This document shows positions 57,140-64,000 of a DNA stretch of 64,000 bases, piece by piece. The stretch covers positions 85,667-149,666 of the forward strand of contig NZ_FNZV01000010.1 of assembly GCF_900109555.1 (NCBI RefSeq), read 5' to 3'. The translations under genes and the position numbers were made by a program. The notes beneath the pieces are model-generated. The model saw only the letters and a program-made list of their open reading frames with translations, did not search any database and had not been told where the DNA came from. The DNA is from Pacificibacter marinus. GTDB taxonomy: Bacteria; Pseudomonadota; Alphaproteobacteria; Rhodobacterales; Rhodobacteraceae. Numbering within the stretch: the stretch's first letter is position 1; the number at the start of each line of letters is the position of its first letter.

Positions 57140-58015
57140 CTAACCTGTGGCCACACAAACACTATAGCTGAAAAGAGATGCTTCGGTGGGCTTTAGTATC
57201 ATACTAAAAGGACGCTTCGATATTTGCCGATCTGTCCCAATTTTTGCTGCCATTCCATGCCACGGCTCGACACAAATAAAAGGCGCTTTGGGTTTGCTCC
57301 ATAAGGCAAGGTTGGGCAAGTTTTCAAAATGAAACTTTAGACATGGCCCATCTACCATCCCGTAAGACAGCGCCGTTCCAGCCCCTTGGGGAAAGATCAT
57401 CGCATCTTCGTTAAAAAGCCCTCCCTCTAGCGACAGCATACCGTTTACAAAAGGCGAAGGGTGTCGTTTCTCGGTCAACAGCCCCGTCTCCAAGCGGGCC
57501 ATCAGTGGCTCTGCACCATTGGCCAATGTCACGCTATGCATGCGACCCTCGCCCCCCGGTAAAGGCCAGCTGAACGCAGGATGGAAACCGAACCCAAAAG
57601 GCATATCATCTGTGCTGCAATTTTTCACTTCTGCCGTGACTGTCAATTTGGGGCCATCGAGTGAATAGGTCAGCGACAGACTGAAATCGAAAGGATAAAG
57701 CGCGCGGGTGTCTTGCGTTGCGGTCAGTACATAACGACACATGCTGGCGCTTGACTGCTCTAAGTGAAAGCGTGACCTGCGGGCAAAGCCATGCTGCTGC
57801 ATTTGCGCTGTATGGTCCCCAATCGCTATACAATCATCCGGTGCGCGCCCAACAATCGGAAACAAAACAGGTGCACGACCTGCCCAAACATCAGGGTCCC
57901 CTTGCCAAAGCCACTCGTCACCATCGTGATCGCACAGACTTTGCATTTCCGCCCCCAAAGCGGACACAGTCAGTGACAAGTGGGAACTCTCGATCCGAGT
58001 GAGGTCAGGCGACAT
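57140..58015 (-). CDS. Aldose 1-epimerase family protein
   Basis: A 291-residue galactose-mutarotase-like protein (LacX/YihR-like branch): SALGAEMQSLCDHDGDEWLW, WAGRAPVLFPIVGRAPDD, FGFGFHPAFSWPLPGGEG and ICVEPWHGMAAKIGTDRQIS, with the conserved His and Glu of the fold. Substrate unknown; it may act on hexoses or hexose phosphates. It is 135 bases from ugd and 39 bases from cysNC, all on the minus strand. Confidence 0.85.
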   Translation of the reverse strand: MSPDLTRIESSHLSLTVSALGAEMQSLCDHDGDEWLWQGDPDVWAGRAPVLFPIVGRAPDDCIAIGDHTAQMQQHGFARRSRFHLEQSSASMCRYVLTATQDTRALYPFDFSLSLTYSLDGPKLTVTAEVKNCSTDDMPFGFGFHPAFSWPLPGGEGRMHSVTLANGAEPLMARLETGLLTEKRHPSPFVNGMLSLEGGLFNEDAMIFPQGAGTALSYGMVDGPCLKFHFENLPNLALWSKPKAPFICVEPWHGMAAKIGTDRQISKRPFSMILKPTEASLFSYSVCVATG

Positions 58016-58054
58016 GGGCGAAGGTTCCTGTGGGGGGGCGGAAATGCGCGCGCC

Positions 58055-59962
58055 TTACGGAATAAGGCGTGCGATGATTGCGTCTGCGGCCTCTTCTGGT
58101 GACAGAATTGTGGTGTCGATGTGCATATCTGGTGCTTCAGGATGCTCATAAGGGCTGTCGATGCCTGTAAAGTTTTTCAACTCTCCAGCGCGCGCTTTTG
58201 CGTAAAGCCCTTTCACATCGCGGCTTTCGGCAACTTCCAAAGGTGTGTCCACGAAGACTTCGACAAATTCACCGGGCTGCATCATTGAACGCACCATGTC
58301 GCGTTCTGAGCGGAAGGGCGAGATAAACGCGGTGATCACGATTAGACCCGCATCGGTCATTAACTTGGCAACTTCCCCAACACGGCGGATGTTTTCCACG
58401 CGGTCCGCTTCGGTAAAGCCTAGGTCTTTGTTTAACCCGTGACGCACGTTGTCACCATCCAACAAGAAGGTGTGGCGGTTCATCCGTGCCAATTTTTTCT
58501 CAACGATGTTGGCGATGGTGGATTTGCCTGAGCCAGACAAACCTGTGAGCCAAAGCACGGTAGCTTTTTGGTGCTTCATCGACGCATGGTGGTCGCGACC
58601 AAGGTCAGTGGCTTGCCAATGGACGTTTTGCGCACGACGCAGCGAGAAGTGGATCATCCCCGCGGCAACCGTTTGATTGCTGATCTTATCGATCAGGATA
58701 AAACCACCCAGATCACGCGATTCTTTGTAGGCTGCAAAAGGGATCTCACGGTCCGTTGTGATATTGGCAATGCCGATGGCATTCAGGTCCAATGTCTTAG
58801 ACGCAAGATGTTCCTGCGTGTTCACATTCACTTCGTATTTTGGCTCTTGCACTGTGGCTGAAACGGTTTGTGTACCGATTTTCATCCAATATGCGCGCCC
58901 CGGAACCAGCTCTTGTTCATCCATCCAGACCAGCGTGGTTTCGAACTGATCAGCCACCTCAAGCGGCGATTTTGAGGCCACGATCACTTGCCCACGCGAA
59001 CAGTCGATTTCATCAGCAAGCGTCAGCGTGACAGATTCACCCGCAACGGCGATATCGCGATCACCATCAAAGGTGACAATCTTGGCAATCGTAGAAGTTT
59101 TGCCTGATGGCAACACGCGCACTTCATCACCCGGGCGCACAGTGCCAGAGGCGATGAGACCGGCAAACCCACGGAAATCAAGATTTGGGCGGTTGACCCA
59201 TTGCACAGGCATACGGAACGGTTCCGCTTGCTCTAAACTGTCCTCAACAGAGACGGTTTCCAAATGCGGCAACAGGGCTGTGCCTTTATACCAAGCGGTA
59301 TTGTCGCTCGGCGCCGTGATGTTGTCGCCTTTGAAGCCCGAGATTGGGATCGCAGTGAATTCTTCAATGCCGATGCTATCCGCAAAGGTGCGGTAATCAG
59401 AAACGATCGTGTCAAAGGTGTCTTGATCGTAATCGACCAAATCCATCTTGTTCACAGCCAAAACAACGTGGCGAATGCCCAGAAGTTTCACCAGATAGCT
59501 GTGACGACGCGTTTGGGTCAAAATGCCTTTGCGCGCATCGATCAAGATTACAGCCAGATCAGCCGTCGAGGCACCAGTAACCATGTTGCGTGTGTATTGC
59601 TCGTGGCCCGGCGTGTCGGCCACAATGAATTTACGCTTTTCAGTGGCAAAGAAACGATACGCTACATCGATGGTGATGCCTTGCTCGCGTTCAGCCGCTA
59701 GACCGTCAACCAAAAGGGCAAAGTCGATCTCTTCGCCTTGGGTGCCTGAGCGTTTGCTGTCCGCCTCCAAGGTGGCAAGTTGATCTTCAAAGATCATTTT
59801 AGAGTCGTACAAAAGCCGCCCGATCAGCGTGGATTTTCCGTCATCGACAGACCCACAGGTGATAAAGCGCAGCATGGTTTTGTGCTGATGCGTTTCGAGA
59901 TATTGATCGATATTTTCAGCGATCAGAGCGTCGGTTTTATAGATAGGATCCGGGGTCGTCAT
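58055..59962 (-). CDS. cysNC: Bifunctional sulfate adenylyltransferase subunit 1 / APS kinase
   Basis: A 635-residue fusion. The CysN GTPase has the P-loop GSVDDGKST (residues 37-45), [20 protein letters not shown] and NKMDLVDYD. After about 445 residues comes APS kinase (CysC) with P-loop GLSGSGKST (474-482) and [20 protein letters not shown]. With CysD it makes APS and then PAPS from sulfate. It lies 58 bases after cysD. Confidence 0.96.
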   Translation of the reverse strand: MTTPDPIYKTDALIAENIDQYLETHQHKTMLRFITCGSVDDGKSTLIGRLLYDSKMIFEDQLATLEADSKRSGTQGEEIDFALLVDGLAAEREQGITIDVAYRFFATEKRKFIVADTPGHEQYTRNMVTGASTADLAVILIDARKGILTQTRRHSYLVKLLGIRHVVLAVNKMDLVDYDQDTFDTIVSDYRTFADSIGIEEFTAIPISGFKGDNITAPSDNTAWYKGTALLPHLETVSVEDSLEQAEPFRMPVQWVNRPNLDFRGFAGLIASGTVRPGDEVRVLPSGKTSTIAKIVTFDGDRDIAVAGESVTLTLADEIDCSRGQVIVASKSPLEVADQFETTLVWMDEQELVPGRAYWMKIGTQTVSATVQEPKYEVNVNTQEHLASKTLDLNAIGIANITTDREIPFAAYKESRDLGGFILIDKISNQTVAAGMIHFSLRRAQNVHWQATDLGRDHHASMKHQKATVLWLTGLSGSGKSTIANIVEKKLARMNRHTFLLDGDNVRHGLNKDLGFTEADRVENIRRVGEVAKLMTDAGLIVITAFISPFRSERDMVRSMMQPGEFVEVFVDTPLEVAESRDVKGLYAKARAGELKNFTGIDSPYEHPEAPDMHIDTTILSPEEAADAIIARLIP

Positions 59963-60020
59963 GAATAGGCACCTGAACTAATAGGGGAAAAAGGAGGGCG
60001 ATATCTGGCGCACTGGGCGC

Positions 60021-60923
60021 TTAGAAATAGCCTTCCTGCTTTTTCTTCTCCATCGAGGCCGCTTGATCGTGGTCGATGGCGCGGCCCTGCCGCTCGGATG
60101 TTGTGGTCAAAAGCATTTCCTGAATGATCTCGGGCAGCGTTGTCGCCTCGCTTTCCACTGCGCCAGTCAGCGGGTAGCACCCAAGGGTCCGGAACCGCAC
60201 AGAGCGCATCACGGGCTCTTCGCCGTTCAGCGGGAAGCGGTCGTCATCAACCATAATTGTCAAGCCATCACGAACCACGGTTGGGCGCATCGCAGACATA
60301 TATAAAGGAACGATTTCGATCCCTTCCAGATGGATGTACTGCCAGATGTCCAATTCGGTCCAGTTGGAAATCGGGAAAACACGAACGCTTTCGCCCTTGG
60401 CTTTGCGTGCGTTGTAGATGTTCCAAAGTTCAGCGCGCTGGTTCTTTGGGTCCCAACGGTGATTGGCAGAGCGAAATGAGAACACCCGTTCTTTGGCTCG
60501 TGCTTTTTCTTCGTCACGACGCGCGCCACCAAAGGCCGCATCGAACCCGTATTTATCAAGCGCCTGCTTTAGACCCTCAGTCTTCCACATATCTGTGTGC
60601 AAGCTGCCGTGATCAAACGGGTTGATTCCGCGTTCTTGCGCTTCAGGGTTTTGGTAGACCAACAATTCCATGCCAGCATCTTTGGCCGCTTTGTCGCGCA
60701 GTTTGTACATTTCTTGGAATTTCCAAGTTGTATCTACGTGCAGCAAAGGAAAGGGCGGCGGTGATGGGTAAAAGGCTTTTTTCGCCAAATGCAACATGAC
60801 AGCACTGTCCTTGCCAACACTGTAAAGCATGACTGGGTTTTCTGTCTCGGCGACGACTTCACGCATGATGTGGATGCTCTCGGCTTCCAAACGCTGAAGG
60901 TGTGTGAGGGTTTTGTTGGCCAT
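60021..60923 (-). CDS. cysD: Sulfate adenylyltransferase subunit 2 CysD
   Basis: A 300-residue PP-loop ATP pyrophosphatase. SVGKDS is at residues 35-40; [40 protein letters not shown] and [24 protein letters not shown] (here [20 protein letters not shown]) are conserved. It transfers AMP to sulfate, driven by CysN GTP hydrolysis. First gene of the cysD-cysNC unit; a perfect palindrome lies 66 bases upstream. Confidence 0.96.
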   Translation of the reverse strand: MANKTLTHLQRLEAESIHIMREVVAETENPVMLYSVGKDSAVMLHLAKKAFYPSPPPFPLLHVDTTWKFQEMYKLRDKAAKDAGMELLVYQNPEAQERGINPFDHGSLHTDMWKTEGLKQALDKYGFDAAFGGARRDEEKARAKERVFSFRSANHRWDPKNQRAELWNIYNARKAKGESVRVFPISNWTELDIWQYIHLEGIEIVPLYMSAMRPTVVRDGLTIMVDDDRFPLNGEEPVMRSVRFRTLGCYPLTGAVESEATTLPEIIQEMLLTTTSERQGRAIDHDQAASMEKKKQEGYF

Positions 60924-60988
60924 AGGCCCTCTCTAAAATTTTCTGAATTAACTGTTGTCCATATTTACCCTTGCTTACAGTACCAATC

Positions 60989-61006
60989 ACCCCCCATATG
61001 GGGGGT
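60989..61006. promoter_or_regulatory. 18-base perfect palindrome between cysD and the HTH regulator
   Basis: ACCCCCCATATGGGGGGT is a perfect self-complementary sequence, 20 bases before the regulator ATG and 66 bases before cysD. Its symmetry and position in a divergent promoter region suggest a dimer-binding operator that could control both genes. Confidence 0.6.
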
Positions 61007-61025
61007 ATTCTAGAGATGAGCCTAT

Positions 61026-62117
61026 ATGTCCGACGAAACCCAACTTCTTACAGCCCTGTTTACGGCAGCACTTGGCCAAGCTGAGGGAACGCAAAATGCG
61101 ATCAAGCCAGATCCGGCGCGGTCCCAAAATTGGCCAAACAACTGGCCAAACACCTGGAACGGCTTCCTGACAATTTTGGCCCAGATCACCCACGCAGACA
61201 CTGTACAGTTGCACCTGATCGAAAACGGTCGTGTGCAGCACTGGCAAGTGGGCGATGATTTGGGCGCAGTGGACATCGCAGCAAGTGATCGCATGCGCAC
61301 CAGTCGCGTGTATTCCCAATCCGATTTTCCCAGCGATCTCAAACTGGATTTTCCACTGCGGGCCATACGGTGGAGAAATGGGAATGATGCTTGGGGCATA
61401 CTCACCCTCAGACGGCGCGCCGATGATTTTCGCGCAATAGACGGGCAACATCTGTCCAATCTACTGCCCTATCTCGCTCCTGCTGTTCGCGGATGGCAGA
61501 GCCTCACGCGTGACCGAGCGCAAGCAGATATTGCTCATCAAATTTGCGCCAATCTAGGCGCAGGGTGGATTCTATTTGCCCCGACAGGTCAAGTCACAGC
61601 CATGGCTGTGGGCTTGGCCGCACGGCTTGAGGTTGCGGCTGGCATTAAGCTGAGCGCCGACGGGCGGCTGCGTCTTGCCCCTACGACTGCGCGGAATTTG
61701 CGCGACGTCTTAAACGCAATGGCAAATGGAAGTGCTGATCCACACAGCCTGTGGCTTTCCACATCCCCACGGGTGCAAATGATCCTCACGACAGAACAAC
61801 ATGCTGGCATTGACGTTCTGGTGGGGCGGGTTCGTCACGATGTAATGGCGGGCGCTCTGCCCCTGTCACGGATCATGACTGCTTTTGATCTGAACCGCAG
61901 CGAAGCACGATTGGCGGCGGCGTTGTGTGATGGCTTGAGCCTGTCGGACGCAGCCCAGACATTGGATTGGACGCTTGAGACGGCACGCAGTACCTCAAAA
62001 CAGATCTTTGCCCACATGGGCGTCGCCGGCCAGCCTGGCGTTGTACGCGTGATGCAAGCGAGTGCGATTTGGCTTCACCCCACAGGCAAATATCTATGGC
62101 GAAATGATCGACAGTAA
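61026..62117 (+). CDS. LuxR-type HTH transcriptional regulator
   Basis: A 363-residue protein. The C-terminal 60 residues (FDLNRSEARLAAALCDGLSL; SDAAQTLDWTLETARSTSKQ; IFAHMGVAGQPGVVRVM) form a LuxR/GerE-like HTH. The N-terminal 280 residues look like a PAS/GAF-type sensor (TVQLHLIENGRVQHWQVGDD), with no clear ligand motif. Divergent from cysD with a perfect palindrome between, so self-control or control of sulfate activation is plausible but unproven. Confidence 0.8.
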   Translation: MSDETQLLTALFTAALGQAEGTQNAIKPDPARSQNWPNNWPNTWNGFLTILAQITHADTVQLHLIENGRVQHWQVGDDLGAVDIAASDRMRTSRVYSQSDFPSDLKLDFPLRAIRWRNGNDAWGILTLRRRADDFRAIDGQHLSNLLPYLAPAVRGWQSLTRDRAQADIAHQICANLGAGWILFAPTGQVTAMAVGLAARLEVAAGIKLSADGRLRLAPTTARNLRDVLNAMANGSADPHSLWLSTSPRVQMILTTEQHAGIDVLVGRVRHDVMAGALPLSRIMTAFDLNRSEARLAAALCDGLSLSDAAQTLDWTLETARSTSKQIFAHMGVAGQPGVVRVMQASAIWLHPTGKYLWRNDRQ

Positions 62118-62229
62118 ACCCTTAGATTCCCATTCGGCGCTCAGTCCAACTCGACCCCTTGAGTGTTGGCCAAAATCAGGTTTTAATAGTTTTGTGCAGC
62201 CTTTTGATCTAACTCCATGGATACTCCTC

Positions 62230-62502
62230 ATGAAAAAAAATTATACACTTGCCCTTGTTTTGACGGCAACCTTTGCAACTTCTCCAATGCTAGCATTAGC
62301 CCAAGCTGATACGACATCTGACACGATGGCTACCGTGCAAAATGATGCCGACATTCAAGTTGACGCAGAGGCTGATGCAAAAGCTGCTATTCAAAAATTT
62401 AAAGCTGCGAGGAAAGCCTTGCGCCAAGCCAAATCTGAAGATGCAAGCGCAGCTGACCTTGATGTCATGCATGCAGCTGCCGCAGATGGAAACACTGTCT
62501 GA
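62230..62502 (+). CDS. Small exported protein of unknown function
   Basis: A 90-residue protein with a clear signal peptide (MKKNYTLALVLTATFATSPM then LALAQA, cleavage near residue 25) and a short acidic, Ala/Asp/Lys-rich helical mature part of about 65 residues. The ATG at 62230 is chosen for the signal peptide; the longer frame from 62062 overlaps the regulator. No family recognised. It ends 34 bases before the IS3 element left repeat and does not look truncated. Confidence 0.65.
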   Translation: MKKNYTLALVLTATFATSPMLALAQADTTSDTMATVQNDADIQVDAEADAKAAIQKFKAARKALRQAKSEDASAADLDVMHAAAADGNTV

Positions 62503-62535
62503 CGTCAGCGCCAATGGGTCCAAATAGAGTTATTT

Positions 62536-62545
62536 ACTAAGAGAG
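62536..62545 (+). repeat. IS3 element left inverted repeat
   Basis: ACTAAGAGAG, the exact reverse complement of 63950-63959. The following bases TGTT resemble AGTT at the other end. Confidence 0.75.
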
Positions 62546-62581
62546 TGTTTGTTGTTCATCATAGCCACTGAGGAGTGGACG

Positions 62582-62947
62582 ATGAGACAGACAACGAAGA
62601 GCCCCGGCGAGAAGATCGTCAAAGACATCAAGCGCGCCACGCGCAAACACTATTCATCTGAAGAGAAGATCAGGATCGTGCTGGACGGGCTGCGTGGCGA
62701 GGACAGCATTGCTGAACTGTGCCGACGTGAGGGCATCTCCCAAGGCATCTATTATAAATGGTCCAAGGACTTCATGGAAGCTGGCAAGAAGCGGCTTGCT
62801 GGTGATACGGCACGTGCCGCGAACACTGACGAAGTGAAGGATCTGCGCCGTGAAGCGCGTGATCTGAAGGAAGTTGTGGCGGAACAAACGCTCGAACTCC
62901 GCTTGCTTAAAAAAAGCATGTTCGACGGTGGGGGCGACCACGAATGA
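62582..62947 (+). CDS. IS3-family transposase OrfA
   Basis: A 121-residue HTH protein: RKHYSSEEKIRIVLDGLRGE, DSIAELCRREGISQGIYYKW and a C-terminal leucine-zipper (DLRREARDLKEVVAEQTLEL). It binds the element ends. The ATG at 62582 follows GAGGAGTGG. Its stop overlaps orfB (ATGA). Confidence 0.93.
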   Translation: MRQTTKSPGEKIVKDIKRATRKHYSSEEKIRIVLDGLRGEDSIAELCRREGISQGIYYKWSKDFMEAGKKRLAGDTARAANTDEVKDLRREARDLKEVVAEQTLELRLLKKSMFDGGGDHE

Positions 62948-63924
62948 GATACCCTGCATATGAGAAGTTAGAAATCATCCGCCTGGTCGAAGAGAGCCAC
63001 CTGTCGGCGCGTCTAACGCTGGCCAAATTGGGCATCCCCCGCACCACGTTCTATCGTTGGTACGATCGGTACCTGCAGCGCGGCGAGGCCGGGTTGCAGG
63101 ATCAATCCCCTAAGCCAAAGCACGTCTGGAACCGCATTCCCGACGAAGTGCGTCGCAAGATGGTCAAACTGGCGTTGAAAGAGACGGAGTTGTCACCGCG
63201 AGAGCTGGCGGTGACCTTCACTGACAAAGAAAGTTATTTTGTATCAGAGGCTTCGACGTATCGGATCCTCAAGGCGCATGATCTGATCACCAGCCCAGCT
63301 TTCATTGTCATCAAAGCGGCCAGCGAGTTCAAAGACAAAACCACAGCGATCAATCAGCTCTGGCAGACAGACTTTACCTACATCAAAGTTCTGGGATGGG
63401 GCTGGTTCTATCTCAGCACCGTCCTCGACGATTACAGCCGCTACATCGTCTCCTGGAAGCTTTGCACCAACATGCGGGCTGAAGACGTAACGGACACGCT
63501 TGACCTCGCATTGCGAGCATCCGGCTGCGACCAAGTTCACGTCGTCCACAAGCCACGGTTACTCAGCGACAATGGCTCCAGCTACGTCTCTGGCGACCTA
63601 GCAGAATGGCTACAGGACAAAGGTATGAAGCATTCTCGCGGAGCCCCCTATCATCCGCAAACTCAGGGCAAGATCGAGCGTTGGCACCAGACTCTGAAAA
63701 ACCGCATCTTGCTGGAGAACTATTTTTTGCCCGGTGACCTCGAAGCACAGATCGAAGCCTTCGTCGACCACTACAATCATGAGCGCTATCACGAGAGCCT
63801 CAACAACGTCACACCCGCCGATGTTTACTTCGGACGCGACAAAGCCATTCTACAACAAAGGGAAAGGATCAAACGAAAGACGCTCGAAACGCGACGCTTG
63901 CATCACAGACAACGTGCCGCATAA
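62944..63924 (+). CDS. IS3-family transposase OrfB (rve integrase, DDE)
   Basis: A 326-residue integrase-core protein. N-terminal HTH (LGIPRTTFYRWYDRYLQRGE), then the DDE triad: Asp in QTDFTYIKVLGWGWFYLSTV, Asp in LLSDNGSSYVSGDLAEWL and Glu in GKIERWHQTLKNRILLE. All three are present, so it is probably active. It starts at the ATG overlapping orfA and may also be made as an OrfAB fusion. Confidence 0.95.
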   Translation: MRYPAYEKLEIIRLVEESHLSARLTLAKLGIPRTTFYRWYDRYLQRGEAGLQDQSPKPKHVWNRIPDEVRRKMVKLALKETELSPRELAVTFTDKESYFVSEASTYRILKAHDLITSPAFIVIKAASEFKDKTTAINQLWQTDFTYIKVLGWGWFYLSTVLDDYSRYIVSWKLCTNMRAEDVTDTLDLALRASGCDQVHVVHKPRLLSDNGSSYVSGDLAEWLQDKGMKHSRGAPYHPQTQGKIERWHQTLKNRILLENYFLPGDLEAQIEAFVDHYNHERYHESLNNVTPADVYFGRDKAILQQRERIKRKTLETRRLHHRQRAA

Positions 63925-63949
63925 TGCAACCAACCAGATGAGCCGAACT

Positions 63950-63959
63950 CTCTCTTAGT
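63950..63959 (-). repeat. IS3 element right inverted repeat
   Basis: CTCTCTTAGT, the exact reverse complement of 62536-62545, located 25 bases after the orfB stop. Confidence 0.75.
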
Positions 63960-64000
63960 TTAAGCCGCCTTTGGTGCCAAAAACCCTGACGACGGACAGA

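Larger units (their letters stand above)
62536..63959 (+). mobile_element. Apparently intact IS3-family insertion sequence
   Basis: Terminal inverted repeats ACTAAGAGAG (62536-62545) and CTCTCTTAGT (63950-63959) flank orfA and orfB, both full length. The true ends may lie a few bases outside the visible repeats, and I could not identify a target duplication. A seven-A slippery run (62909-62915) could make the OrfAB fusion transposase. It is different from the decayed IS3 fragment at 14833-15455. Confidence 0.85.

Overview
The window looks like chromosomal DNA of an alphaproteobacterium of the Rhodobacterales (Roseobacter group). The evidence is the block ubiB-ubiE / mutM - enoyl-CoA hydratase - rpsT - dnaA - dnaN - recF - gyrB, the alphaproteobacterial flagellar proteins FlaF, FlbT and a DUF1217 protein, a HemY-type protein after a mitofilin-like gene, and the membrane-bound cytochrome-c urate oxidase PuuD. 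Genus cannot be fixed from the sequence alone.

Layout: (1) 1-1873, end of a mitofilin-like gene and hemY. (2) 2203-8041, flagellar genes motB, flgE, flgK, flgL, flgI. (3) 8084-14213, a urate-degradation island: puuD, a LysR regulator, uraH, a puuE-uraD fusion, allA and a purine permease. (4) 14404-15455, a graveyard of IS110 and IS3 fragments. (5) 15528-28199, a motor and export block: on the minus strand fliL, a small coiled-coil protein, motE-like, motA and a 775-residue exported protein; on the plus strand fliF-fliH-fliN-fliP and flhA-fliR-flhB plus a small FliJ-like ORF. (6) 28299-32874, minus-strand rod/ring operon flgB-flgC-fliE-fliQ-flgF-flgG-flgA-flgH plus a second fliL-like gene; fliI is divergent from it. 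(7) 34356 to about 34860, an IS66 remnant. (8) 34948-41440, flaF-flbT-DUF1217, flagellin, FlgN-like, FlgJ-like rod protein, fliK and flgD. (9) 41497-46851, a phosphotransferase, ubiB/ubiE, mutM, an enoyl-CoA hydratase and rpsT. (10) 47638-54069, dnaA-dnaN-recF-gyrB. (11) 54810-60923, sugar-nucleotide genes (UDP-glucuronate epimerase-like, UDP-glucose dehydrogenase), an aldose-1-epimerase-like protein and sulfate activation (cysD, cysNC). (12) 61026-63959, a LuxR-type HTH regulator behind an 18-bp perfect palindrome, a small exported protein and an apparently intact IS3-family element.

The flagellar genes could encode most of one polar-type flagellum: stator, MS/L/P rings, rod, hook, filament, and export gate with its ATPase. 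The switch proteins FliG and FliM are not in the window although FliF keeps a FliG-binding-like tail. I did not find a clearly unprecedented system. The least explained parts are the 775-residue exported protein translationally coupled to motA, the small coiled-coil proteins in the motor and export operons, the duplicated FliL, and several perfect palindromes next to regulators.
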